A stretch of DNA of 64,000 bases from Paragonimus westermani (Eukaryota; Platyhelminthes; Trematoda; Plagiorchiida; Troglotrematidae), in the NCBI GenBank assembly GCA_008508345.1, contig QNGE01000740.1, positions 62,001-126,000 of the forward strand, in the 5' to 3' direction. A program made the translations under genes and the position numbers. This document shows positions 1 to 10,219 of the stretch, one piece after another. Below the pieces are notes generated by a model, which made no database searches, was not told where the DNA came from, and saw only the letters and a list, made by a program, of their open reading frames with translations. The stretch's first letter is position 1. Each line of letters begins with the position of its first letter.

Positions 1-3000
1 TCCTTCGATGTGCATCGTACAGGAAGGCAGTTATGTTGTGGTTGTGCCCCAATGTGAAACAGCTAACAACCAACCCGGTACTTCTCCTAACCGCGTTAAA
101 GCGGGAACTGTGCAGTGGGAAGTATGTGAACTCAACCCATTAATCACGTCGTAATCTATGGCTTTCGCTCTTACGTGGCTTGTATTTTATACAACGGAAC
201 GTCACCTACCACGTATTCTCAACGGCAGTCACACTCATGTGATCATATTTCAAGCGTCCACTGCCTGATTTATTGCCCGAAGCAAGCACGCACAGAACAC
301 TGTAATCTTCCATGTACCTATTGAGGTAAATTTTGAACTGCCTGAAGCTGACGGATTCGCGACCCTCAGAGACATCTTTAAAGCCCTGTAAACAATCCAT
401 AACCAAAAATGGCGTATAAATTAACCTCGGTCAAATATTAACCACACGTAAAAAATTCTCCACAAGATACCACATTATACCGTCACAACATCTACCATCG
501 CTAATTTTGATCTCGGCGCCAAATGAAAGACATACCGATTTATGGTGTGCTAAAACAAATCCTTTTAACTCTTTTGAAACTCTTCGTCATGGAAATTGGT
601 GATTTTCAAATTCATGGGCGGTACCACAGAAATGTCACCCGGTATTCACTGGTTTCTCATTTTATCGCTGCCTAACGGCAAATTTCACTTCCTACGGATA
701 ATTTCCATCTAACTTTATCACCCCGCTGATTCACATTCAAGATGAGAGCGCACTTTCAGTATACGTTTTCCAGTAGCAGCGCATAAGTTTCACTCATTCC
801 AACGGCCTTTTCTGATGTTTTTATTCGAAAGACAATCTTATTAACCTGACTGTCCAATTCAGTAGTAATGCAGTTATCGACCGTGGGTCACTGCGTGAAT
901 TATCCTAAGCCATCTAGGGTGGTTCGGCACGAAAGTTTTGACACTGCCAGCTTCGGCTGAAGTCTGGTCATCAACAGAAACAACTTGTCTCAAGTTGGTA
1001 TGTTGAGTTTCGGGAAAGCCACGAAGGCACGCCGGGAGCGCAGTACACGTGTTCGGTTTATCAGCCACTAAACGCCGCAAACCACAGGCACTATAAGTTA
1101 TGCACACAACCAACAACGAGGAGAGGTTCACTGTGGTTGATCAAGTAACCATTTGCACCACTTGTAGGTGCACTACTAAGTCTTGTTTTCTCCTATGATG
1201 AATATAATGTAGAGGTTCATAATGTTCTATTCGTTGAATGTTATCCTGTGAGGTTTGGATTATAGTGGTGAAAAATTTTGCTTTCCATATCCCTTACGTC
1301 TGTATTTCTGTCATTACATTTTCAACCCAGGTAGTACCGAAGTCCTCCCTAAATTTGTCAACAGTTTTCGTTGCACCTTTCCGTCGACGTCATCCCGATC
1401 ACTGTCCAAAATACTATGGCTTTTTGATGTCCCTTTTTATCTTGCGCATATAATTCCTGAGTTAGAAGAAACCTCACTATTACGGTGCTGCTGTGTTCCT
1501 CCTATGACACAATATTAATTGTTTATACCCATGGGATCATTCATTTTGCCTGAGCGGCTGATCACGAAACAGGCTACCGTTCAAGTAATTTTTTATTATA
1601 ATCGTCCAGTTGTAGCGGAACACAAACTGTTGTATATCTCTGTTTAGTGATTCCAGTTAACCCTGTGTGCGTAGGTTCAAAAGAATTGGGCAAATCTCAA
1701 CAGAACGTGGATTTTTTGATGTACCTACAACAGCTGTTCCATTAACCATACAACTTATCGGAACGTGATTATTAATACCAGAACATAGTTGTGGAGTTCA
1801 TTCAACTGCTTCCTGCTTCGGCTCTAAGGAAACCTCTCGACTAACCACTGTGCACTTCAACCTTAATCCGCCACTAGCATTCAGATACGCGAGTCTTTGG
1901 GCAAATAATCTCCGAAACTCGGTTAGTATCGAAGAATCACCTGTGAACGTTTCTGCTTACAGCTGTCTTGGTGCATTCAGAACCATGCAGTGTCAGAAGG
2001 TTGCAGAGTTAGGGGAAGGGAGGCGTGGAGTTTGTTGCTGATAGCTTCGAAGATGCCACTCTTGCGAGGGCACACTGATCCACAGTACCACTGCTCTGGG
2101 AGAAGGGGGTGAATTACATTGACAAGACGTGAAGCCCCAGTTTAGACATGTTGGACCAGAGTTCAGCAACAGGGTGCTCAACGCCAACTAAATCGTCAGG
2201 CCGGTTTGCATTTTAGGTGCACTCACATGTCCCCCCGGCACCACCGCAAATATTTAGGGGTGGGAGACGACAGTGTTCTACCAAGAAATGTCTCTGAAAT
2301 TTATTACCTGCATTCTCAGACCTACGAATGCTGGTAATTCTTCGCAAAAAGTTAAAGGGGAGGAATTCGGTGTACCCCTGAGATCACGTGCAATTGTAAT
2401 GGAACCCTCGAAGTCATTTGGTTGATATTTCTCGGAAACGGCCAATGGTCGTCCTATCCATTGTTTTATCGGCTCGGCGCGTTCACTGAATTAACAGGGC
2501 ACCTTACACTTTTGTCGAAGAAAGAGGGAGAGGGAAGAACAGCACGCAAAAACAAAAAGGTCGGGTAGTTAATTACTGTGCAATACCTGATAACTGGTTA
2601 GTGGGTGGCTCCAGTGATGAAGGTAGTGAATGCCATTCAAGCCGCTGAATGAAAATCTGTGGGATAATATGTCGCACTATGTGATTAGTTGGGGTTGAAT
2701 CGTCCTATTGCAGTAGAAAGGACTTATATCTGCGGCCAAATCAGTGTAACAAAAATGCATCAAGACTGAAATAGAAATGCACTGTATTCGTGAAACTCCC
2801 TGTTTCGTGCAGTCAGTATTCTCTGTCGACACCTTATGAACAGATAGTAAGTCGCTTGATGTGATAATGGAATTGTACTCCGGGCAGGGAGATGAACCTC
2901 GTCACTGTAGGCTCAAGGCAATTAAAAACGCGGAAGCACGCGCTGAGGGCTGGTGCTCCTGGTTGCGACGAAATTCTACATATCTTTCGCAACTGCAGGA

Positions 3001-3470
3001 AAGTGGTTATCGAGGGACTATACTAGTTACTTTGAACCACTTATCATTGTTAGTGTTTCTGCGCTAACTGGCCTCATGTGCTTTTGTTGATATTTAGATG
3101 CATATATATTTATGAAGAGTCAAAGAACAACAGTGCCTGAGGTTGTCTAGCTATTTACTTCTTCGTTAATGTTACCTCCAGTCATCTTATCCACACTAAG
3201 CTTTTGCCAGTTTTTTAAAACGGTCCTAGGTTTCAACATATAATCTTCCTTGCTCATTACGGGACACCATAGCCTCTGTCCCCTTTCAGATACATGATGT
3301 TCCGCATCATCCTTCATTTTTTCATGACCCGATGGCGTTTCCTTCTCAAGAATGCCATGCAAAGAGTTCAGCGGTATTAAAAACTGGTAAGGAATTCTCA
3401 TCAATCAGCCACGTTAGAGACTGATTTATTCAAATTTACGACCCGTAAAATAATTTCGCGTCTTTTTCAC
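1..3470. other. Unassigned region, no gene recognised
   Basis: Only short open frames (under about 90 codons) occur on either strand, with no protein motif, splice-bounded exon, RNA gene or repeat that I recognise. The Gypsy relic starts immediately to the right, so this may be old retrotransposon or intergenic sequence too decayed to read by eye. Confidence 0.5.
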
Positions 3471-3479
3471 TTCTGTTTG

Positions 3480-4400
3480 ATATTGTGTCAACGGTGAATG
3501 GTACCATTGTCGAACAGGTGAGAAGGCGAGCCTTCGTTGTAAAATAGTGAAACACTAGATCGCTTCCGACGAGTTTCTGGGGATAAAAAAGAAATGCGCC
3601 GTGATATCCCAACATATCGCTTAATCTCATAAGCCGCAAGCGCATGGGCAGGTATGTCATTCAAGACAGGCAAATGAGGATGAAAAGGGGGTGTACATTA
3701 AGCATTATCACCAACTGTCATGTCATTGACATCGGGGCAATACTGTGGATACTTCGCCCACACGATTGGCGTATGTGGCTTCTGACGAATATGGCTCCTC
3801 ATTATTGCGGCTTTTGGTCCTGACTGTGCAACGACAGCATAAATGGGTAGAGTTTATCGACTTAGTGAGCTGTCACTGCAGGGTTTCTAGCACACGATTA
3901 TATGGTAACAGAGTGCGTGGCTTGGGACTGCTTGGCCATCAGTTGCCATAACCGTTCCCTATGGCTGTCGATCTGCCCAACGTGAAAAACGTCACTTTAG
4001 ATGCCAATAGACCGACGACGGGATTTGAAAGGGTTGTGGGACTTTTTCAGCTACCGAATGTGGTGCGTTTCTGTACTGCATGAGAAAATGATCGATTCCT
4101 CGATCAAATTCCAAAAATGAGCATGGCGATAAAGAAGCACAAACAGACCTCAGCGTGCGCACGAAATTTTCTACAAGCCCACTGGGTTGTGTTTGTCTGG
4201 GTGCACTTAACAACTGCTGACACCCAATTCCTTTAGTCTATTCTTCCAAAGACTTGGTAGTGGAGTGTGTACCATTGTTGGTGACAGAAGCAGCAGGTAC
4301 ACACTCGCGACAGGATATTTTCCTCAAAGCAATTGTGTAAATTTTGCACTCTGTGATGTAGTAAGAAAAACTTCAGGCCATCCAGAGCAAACATCATTAA
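3480..4400 (-). pseudogene. Gypsy integrase core and C-terminal region, broken
   Basis: The core starts near 4394 with a readable DVCSGWPEVF stretch that holds the first catalytic aspartate. The second catalytic position, normally Asp in a T-D-N-G-T motif, reads T-N-N-G-T near 4274, a D-to-N change that would abolish strand transfer. The glutamate survives in the segment GLVENFVRTL of the open frame 3992-4213, followed by the typical FLMQYRNAPHS block. At least one stop (in the QLL* segment) and frameshifts interrupt it. At 3488-3673 the end of another frame (LFDNGTIHR) resembles the C-terminal region that follows integrase in this lineage. Confidence 0.8.
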
Positions 4401-5128
4401 TCACTTCGGCTTAATATTTTCCCCAAGAAATAACCACAGTAACGGGCGTGAACTGTCTGAAGTGTTCCGAAAGTAGCAAGCCACAAAGGCCATCGTAACT
4501 GTTTCGTATGAATCATGTGCATACACTTGGTACACATTTTTCAGCGTTTGGTGTTCGAGTCCAATGCCGGCAGTCAAAAAGGTAAGCATGCAAGCGACTT
4601 CAACTCATCAATTTTTGAATGTACGAAATGCAAATCATCAATCTCAGATATTGAAATCGGTAAAATAACAATACGATCACCAAAACACTAATTCATTCAG
4701 AGTAATAGGCAGACTTTCACAATGACATTAAAATACAGGCAATCTGTGCCGCTCCTGCTCTGCTCAGCTACGGTTCGAGACAAAGATAATAGGACCAAAG
4801 AAGTTACGAGGATCGCATTCAAGGGCATCCCTAGTTACTGGCGGTGGTTGGATCCGTAAACAGTCAGCGTTGTTGGAATTTGAGCCCAGTGACGGAATTC
4901 TGAATGGAAAATCAACAGGGGGAGTTGTTTGGCACTAAGATGGGCAATGGTACAATTTTGGGGTCCGAGGGCAAGTCTACAGCTTCGCACCATGACGGCA
5001 GATGACTTTGCAGAAGATTTTCTAGGAAGATACAGACCCTTCGAAACTTTTCGATCTGTTGGAATAGTGAAGGATAATCCAAACTTTTATTTATAACGCT
5101 CCTTAACAGCTCAATTTACCGTAAGGAC

Positions 5129-5434
5129 TCAACTTCGGGTTCGAGGATACTCAAGATGGACTAGAGGGAGATCACGCTGAGTGCATACAACAGGCTTACC
5201 AAAAGGTTCACGAACCACACACTTTTTAGTGACAGAAGGATTGGTAATTACATTTGAATATTCCGTGTCAGAAAGTGGCTTCAAAACAGCAGTATTTTGA
5301 AGATGATGGGGTAAAGTACGAAGCGTTTTCTTGTGGCTAGTGGACCGAGAAAAAGTGCTGATGTATAACATGGAACAACGAAGCAGCATATTGAGCAACA
5401 TCCGGAATGAAACATGAGTATGTTGGGAGTGCAC
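5129..5434 (-). pseudogene. Gypsy RT end and RNase H start, fragment
   Basis: The 101-codon open frame ends with an NTAVLKPLSDTEYSNVIT-like stretch followed by FGKPVVCTQRDL. These match the RT/RNase H junction of fluke Gypsy elements, in which the first RNase H aspartate would lie in the VITDAS position (here VITNPS, so that Asp appears changed to Asn). The first third of the frame corresponds to the RT thumb region but is out of register. RNase H is truncated by a stop after about 35 recognisable residues. Confidence 0.7.
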
Positions 5435-5439
5435 CCAGA

Positions 5440-6257
5440 AAGAACGGAGTTCATGAAGGTTGGTCGGCGTAAGTGCATTTTAAGGGTTACAAGTCTAGCT
5501 CGAAATCACTGCTACCAACAACGCAACTGGAGCATGAGAAAGAACTGAAAAATTATACTTCTTTGGGTTACCATTCACGTTGGAGTCGAAAAAATCGTCA
5601 CACAGGAGAAAGAAGGCGATAATCAGGTGTAAGCCTGTCAGTAGCATGAAGAGTGATATCATCTTGGAAATTTTCTATAACAAATTCCTGACGTCCTGGA
5701 ATACAGTTGGCGGGATGTTTATACCGGAAGGTAGAAAATTGTTTTAATGTACTCAAATTGCTAGACACACCATCAACTTACACTTTTGGATTAGCATCAC
5801 TCATATCGATTTTTGAAAAGATGTTAGAACCCGACAAACGATGCAATACATCATCAGGTTTTTCTGTTGTGCCAGTACGTTATAGTAAGCGTGTACTCAA
5901 TGTTAGCTAGTAATTACACTTAAGTGTAACCCCATCAGCCTTTGATGGTGTCACTGCTAAAGTCGCCCAGCTCGACTACTCAACAGGCGCTTTTACTCGT
6001 TTATCACAAGTGGAATGCAATTCTTTCCGCAAGGGTTCTCGTAAACTTAGTGGAATGATTCGTTTCCTAAGAAAGACGGTATCGCTTGGAGATTCAAGTT
6101 TTACTTTCGTTGTTTGCATTTCCCGCTTGGCCCTAAAACAGTCCAATATAAGTTTTTCCACGTTAGTGTCGTTCACTAAAATCAGCACAGAAGTGTCAGA
6201 ATGTGGTAATCGTGAAACTTCAAGCCCGAGAATAGAAGAACCACAGCTTGAAACCAA
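5440..6257 (-). pseudogene. Gypsy reverse transcriptase, broken
   Basis: The open frame 5976-6257 carries the RT N-terminal part (ILGLEVSRLPHSD, then RIIPLSLREPLRKELHS). Translation continues past an in-frame TAG near 5985 through WATLAVTPSKADGVTLKCNY, two further stops, KPDDVLHRLSGSNIFSKIDM and, after a gap, FLPSGINIPPTVFQD near 5690-5755. The catalytic box reads Q-D-D near 5660 in place of Y-x-D-D. The palm/thumb segment FFDSN...NPKKYNFSV follows after a frameshift. At least four stops and two frameshifts make this inactive. Confidence 0.8.
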
Positions 6258-6291
6258 AAACTGACAAGTAACGGGCTAGCATTAGGCAACT

Positions 6292-6609
6292 TCAATGACA
6301 CGGTGCAGCAGACGACGAGAGGCGATGAATGACCAGTAACACCATGAATGTTAACTTGTGTGGGTGCAGAACAGCACCAAGATAGAACGCAGCTAGGTCT
6401 GAGTGCGAGATTGACAACCCAACGCCACCGGTGTCAATAACAAAACTGTGACTCTTACCAATAGCAGACACCAATGTGTTTTGGGGCAAAAATGATGGAG
6501 GAAGAGTAGAAGTGTTACCAGCCAACGACTGCACGTTTAGATCAGAAGTTGTCGCTAAGTCACAAGCGTTTGAAATTACCTGCCGACTGGACATGAACCG
6601 CTTTTTCAC
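6292..6609 (-). pseudogene. Gypsy aspartic protease, fragment
   Basis: The 105-codon frame contains SHSFVIDTGG, the retroviral-type aspartic protease active site (D-T-G), followed by a conserved LAAFYLGAVLHPH block. This is the strongest protease signature in the window and keeps the catalytic Asp. The frame ends at a stop beyond the flap region, and the next domain resumes in another frame at 6257, so the polyprotein is not continuous. Confidence 0.75.
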
Positions 6610-6621
6610 AGCTGATGCACT

Positions 6622-7176
6622 CTACCTGTATTGATAGCACGAGTGCTGGGAATGATTACGTTCACCAGATGCGCATTCCCCAAATTGTTGTAGAAACGAG
6701 TTCGCATTACTTTCTTCAGGAAACTGAACAACTGATCTTGGCACACGGAAATTGGTACGCGGTTTGAATGTGTTGTCTTGTTGCCGCCTCAGATCGCTGT
6801 CTTTGGAATAATTGCACGGAACAGCCTCAGTAGTCTTCCTAAATTCTTTTACGATTTTACACCGTTCACATACTTTACGAATAATCTGAAACCTTCGATA
6901 ATGGTGCATGCGATGTTTCTCTTGTAACTCTGGTAAATTAATACCAGAAATCGATCGATCACGTAGCTGATCATCTAAATGGATGCCATATTCACATTCA
7001 GGTGCTTGTGTTTGCAAGCGTAGGACGAATTCACGAATAAAGTGAGATTCCGATCGAATGAGCACATTAGACTTGGCTCCTTCAGCTGCCACGAAGCCCA
7101 CCGGTTTGAGGTGTTGGAGGAGTATATTCTTTGGCGTCAGGTAGAAACTACTGATGGGTGACTCCGGAAAGGTCAA
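6622..7176 (-). pseudogene. Gypsy gag, long remnant
   Basis: This 184-codon frame shows the gag capsid end (QLRDRSISGINLPELQEK) and a degenerate nucleocapsid zinc region near its C-terminus: FGECASGERNHSQHSCYQYR, where a C-x2-C-x4-H-x4-C knuckle is expected and one Cys is Ser or Gly. It lies directly upstream of the protease on the same strand, as in Gypsy elements. It is the least damaged part of the copy, but with a corrupted zinc knuckle it is unlikely to function. Confidence 0.75.
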
Positions 7177-7189
7177 GTTTTATAGTATC

Positions 7190-7448
7190 AGCAATATTAA
7201 TGTTAAATTTCTCGACGCACACGTGTGAATTAAGCACAGGAGAGCGTGATCACTGTACACACTGTAAAGCCAAATACATGAGTGAAAACCACACCTGTTA
7301 ATTGTATAGTAAGTCGACTACATGGAAGTACCAGTAAACAAACACAATGAGAGAGGAAAACTCACGTTTGATTGAAAAAATTTGACATAATTGCCCCAGA
7401 GACAATAGTCTAATAGATTTCTAAATTTCAACGATAATCGTAACACAC
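7190..7448 (-). other. Leader or LTR-like sequence upstream of Gypsy gag
   Basis: This interval lies immediately 5' of gag on the minus strand, where an LTR and primer-binding site should be. No LTR partner was recognised 3' of the integrase. The block beginning at 7206 (aatttctcgacgcacacgtg) resembles in sequence and order the first part of the inverted-repeat arm beginning at 7449 (aattctcaacgcatatgtg). Further blocks also align by eye (gatcactg/gattactgc, ccaaatac/accatac). The arm may therefore start with a diverged relative of this Gypsy leader. Confidence 0.4.
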
Positions 7449-8116
7449 AATTCTCAACGCATATGTGAGAAGCGCGCTGGGTTAGGCGCGATTACTGCAG
7501 ATATTTACAAACCATACAAAAACGAACAAGTAAACAGTAGCACATACGTGAATCTTCAGAGAATCAGGCTCAAACTAATGGGATGTTACACTAATTTACT
7601 TTCTACAAGGTCGTGAGTTGGGCAATTTTTCAAATAGCTCAAGGTCACTCCGGGAAGAGGGCCCAAACACATCTTTGTAGTGTTTCGCCATTAGGAGATA
7701 GAATTGGCGCCCGTAAAATGTCAAGATAGGTCGGATTTGGCAGGGCAGGACGGAAAATCCAAGAATCCAGCGAACGATTGGGCAGGTTCCAACGTAGGAT
7801 TTCGTCGATTCCCCGAAAACATCAAACAGTTGAACATCTCGCGAACCGTTCAGCTAAGACGAATTTCCGTGCGCGCATCCGTCGTAGCAAAGTTTCATCG
7901 CTCAGTGGATAATGTGGGGATCGGAGGGGAGAGTGTAATTCTACTCGTTAGATGAGAAAATGTGGGTTTGTAATATTCGCTATGACAAACAACGTGCTAG
8001 CGGAATTTTTTGAGAAAGAACTCATACGATATTGTTATTTTTGTTTTGGTTCTTGGAATATATAACCTTATCTACTGTTGTTTGTGGCATTTTGCAATGT
8101 ACTCGGGATTTATTCG
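7449..8116. repeat. Left arm of 668-bp near-perfect inverted repeat
   Basis: Every position x in this arm pairs with position 17668-x in the right arm (9552-10219), with no net insertion or deletion. By eye I found one mismatch, G at 7474 versus T at 10194 on the plus strand. The match ends abruptly on both sides: outside 7449 the flank is acacac, and outside 10219 it is atttatt. No target-site duplication is visible. The arm contains an 83-codon frame without ATG (7704-7955) and ends with the sequence that in the right arm starts the DUF4806-like gene (MYSGFIR). It stands out because neighbouring repeats are heavily decayed. Confidence 0.95.
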
Positions 8117-8547
8117 GGCATACGGAGAATTGAGTCGACGGTCTGGAGAGCCGCATGAAATGAGTGTGATGAAAGATTACATGACGTAGTCCTGCTGGAC
8201 TTATTATCAAGCGCCAAGTTCACATTCCTAGCAATTTGGACACTGCATATATATGAACAAACGCATGTCATTAGGATAATGTTGGGTTTCAAAATGTTTG
8301 GTGAGCGCGCAGTAGGCCAGGTGTTAAATGGTCTTGTGAGTAAACCACATGACAAAGGGTTTCAAGCGGGCTGTTTCCGAGGGGCCACAAACAGCGGGGT
8401 TGTTACTCACGTAGTGCGCAGCTGACGGTTAGGTGTTTTCGGACCACATGCAAAAAGTCATCAGGTGATACAGAGAGTTCGAAGATAGACATTGTATTTG
8501 TTAACGTAAGATGGCTGCCCAAAACTTTTCAAAACGCTGAGTGTTGT
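8117..8547 (+). other. Left part of spacer, ATG-less open frame 8159-8425
   Basis: Read inward from the left arm, the seven codons shared with the right-arm gene run on into a different 3' sequence and stop after about 30 residues. Another frame, open from 8159 to a TGA at 8423-8425 (88 codons), has no start codon at its beginning and includes an FLAIWTLHIYEQTHVIRIML stretch followed by a Gly/Lys-rich part. I do not recognise it. It could be an exon or chance. The rest of the interval shows nothing. Confidence 0.3.
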
Positions 8548-8690
8548 TACTGGCTCCCCCAGTAGCACGACCGTTCCGTTAATGTTCCCTGATCGTTCTC
8601 CAAGTGTTCACTGAACGTTTCCCGAGTGATTCCCTAATTTTCTAACTAGACACTTTGGGAACACTCAGGGAAATGTGGGAGATGAATGGG
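8548..8690 (+). repeat. Short dispersed repeat with hairpin (copy 1)
   Basis: Starting at ccccagtagcacgacc, this about 130-bp block is similar over its length to the reverse complement of 15236-15358. Inside it, tccctgatcgttctccaagtg (8586-8606) pairs with cactttgggaacactcaggga (8651-8671) to form a 21-bp stem with a few mismatches around a 44-nt loop. Size, hairpin and dispersed copies fit a MITE or small foldback element. It lies in the middle of the large inverted repeat's spacer. Confidence 0.6.
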
Positions 8691-8901
8691 CGCTGCCCCA
8701 TTATGCGATCTTATCATATGCCGCCCATTATCTTTCTTCCTACAGAGCTCAGTAGCGTTAAACATGAATCTTAACTCGCACAATAACGACGAAGCAATGT
8801 TCCAATTCACGAGAAACGATGTAGAAGACACAGAAATATTCATACGTTATATTAAGCGCGATTTTTGCAGCAATATTTTTATAACTTTGACGAGTACGTA
8901 A

Positions 8902-9571
8902 TTAGAACCAAAATGCAAAGATGTCGGTATCGAGATCGTCAGCTTCTTTCGTTGCCCGCAATCTGGCCTTCCGAATCCACCTTTGAATGGTACCCTTGAC
9001 GTTAGCGTGCGAAATGCCGGGGTAAGCATTCTTCATTGTGGATTCTTCATTTGACAAGTGATGACTTTTGGTGATCGAACATACCAGTGATGGCCGCGGC
9101 CAACGGTGAGGAGGCCGTGGAGACGCGATTGTTCACTACTCTCCAGTTCATGGTTTTTGCCACTTCATCCGTCAATAATGTTCTCATAACATTACGAATG
9201 CATTCAACCATGCATGTGTCGCCGACACTGCTGAGAAAGGCCACCTGCGTACTGTGAATCGGAAAAGTTGAACATACCAGCTGGGCATATACTTCTGCTT
9301 TCTCCAGCTTCATATTCAGCGGTTGCATGTCCCCTATAGACAGCATGGTGAATCGCGCGGGGAAGTGTGTGGTGGATGACGTACCGGTGGCTGCATGTTG
9401 GAATCGCAATGCATTCACTTTCAGCCGTACGGCATGCAACTCCTCGCGGATTCGGATGTTTTGGAGAACTAACTTCTCAACTACACCTGGTGAACGCGGT
9501 GATTCTTTGTATTGAACGAAACTACCTTTTAAATCTCTTACTACTTTGTTGCGAATAAATCCCGAGTACAT
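8902..9571 (-). CDS. DUF4806-like protein, one 40-nt intron
   Basis: Exon 1 runs 9571-9085 from an ATG (MYSGFIRN...) and exon 2 runs 9044-8902 to TAA. The intron 9084-9045 begins GTATGT and ends AAG. Removing it gives 630 nt, 209 codons plus stop, without interruption. The C-terminal half follows the DUF4806 pattern: VECIRNVMRTLLTDEVAKTMNW (the 'R.L.T.E.A..YNW' block), then, across the splice, a LAAAIT...AYPG segment and finally VKGTIQRWIRKARLRA. Residues 30-110 are probably a helical N-terminal region. The function of DUF4806 is unknown to me. The frame stays open upstream to about 9667 with a hydrophobic segment but without ATG, so an upstream exon adding a membrane segment is possible. The first seven codons lie in the right arm of the inverted repeat. 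The intact frame contrasts with the ruined elements around it. Confidence 0.7.
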
Positions 9572-10219
9572 TGCAAAATGCCACAAACAACAGTAGATAA
9601 GGTTATATATTCCAAGAACCAAAACAAAAATAACAATATCGTATGAGTTCTTTCTCAAAAAATTCCGCTAGCACGTTGTTTGTCATAGCGAATATTACAA
9701 ACCCACATTTTCTCATCTAACGAGTAGAATTACACTCTCCCCTCCGATCCCCACATTATCCACTGAGCGATGAAACTTTGCTACGACGGATGCGCGCACG
9801 GAAATTCGTCTTAGCTGAACGGTTCGCGAGATGTTCAACTGTTTGATGTTTTCGGGGAATCGACGAAATCCTACGTTGGAACCTGCCCAATCGTTCGCTG
9901 GATTCTTGGATTTTCCGTCCTGCCCTGCCAAATCCGACCTATCTTGACATTTTACGGGCGCCAATTCTATCTCCTAATGGCGAAACACTACAAAGATGTG
10001 TTTGGGCCCTCTTCCCGGAGTGACCTTGAGCTATTTGAAAAATTGCCCAACTCACGACCTTGTAGAAAGTAAATTAGTGTAACATCCCATTAGTTTGAGC
10101 CTGATTCTCTGAAGATTCACGTATGTGCTACTGTTTACTTGTTCGTTTTTGTATGGTTTGTAAATATCTGCAGTAATCGCGCCTAACCCAGCGTGCTTCT
10201 CACATATGCGTTGAGAATT
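9552..10219. repeat. Right arm of 668-bp near-perfect inverted repeat
   Basis: This is the reverse complement of 7449-8116 with the single mismatch noted for the left arm. Both arms read inward, so each supplies the same 5' flank and first codons to whatever follows in the spacer. Only on this side does a long open frame continue. The 83-codon ATG-less frame is repeated here at 9964-9713. The arm would contain the promoter and 5' untranslated region of the DUF4806-like gene if that gene is expressed. Confidence 0.95.

Larger units (their letters stand above)
3480..7180 (-). mobile_element. Degraded Ty3/Gypsy LTR retrotransposon, minus strand
   Basis: Read on the minus strand, the domains follow the Ty3/Gypsy order gag, aspartic protease, reverse transcriptase, start of RNase H, integrase core and integrase C-terminal region over 3.7 kb. 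Each domain keeps recognisable family motifs, described in the separate entries, but is broken by stop codons and frameshifts, so the copy is dead. The end of RNase H and the zinc-binding N-terminus of integrase, expected about 4420-5128, were not recognised. No pair of LTRs was identified. A candidate LTR or leader lies just upstream of gag at 7190-7448. The copy belongs to a different Gypsy lineage from the one at 10.85-13.43 kb. Confidence 0.85.

Noticed and set aside
7704..7955. 83-codon frame repeated exactly in both inverted-repeat arms (also 9713-9964, minus)
   Set aside because: It begins at TTG, contains no ATG and has no recognisable domain. Its identity in both arms reflects the inverted repeat rather than coding constraint.
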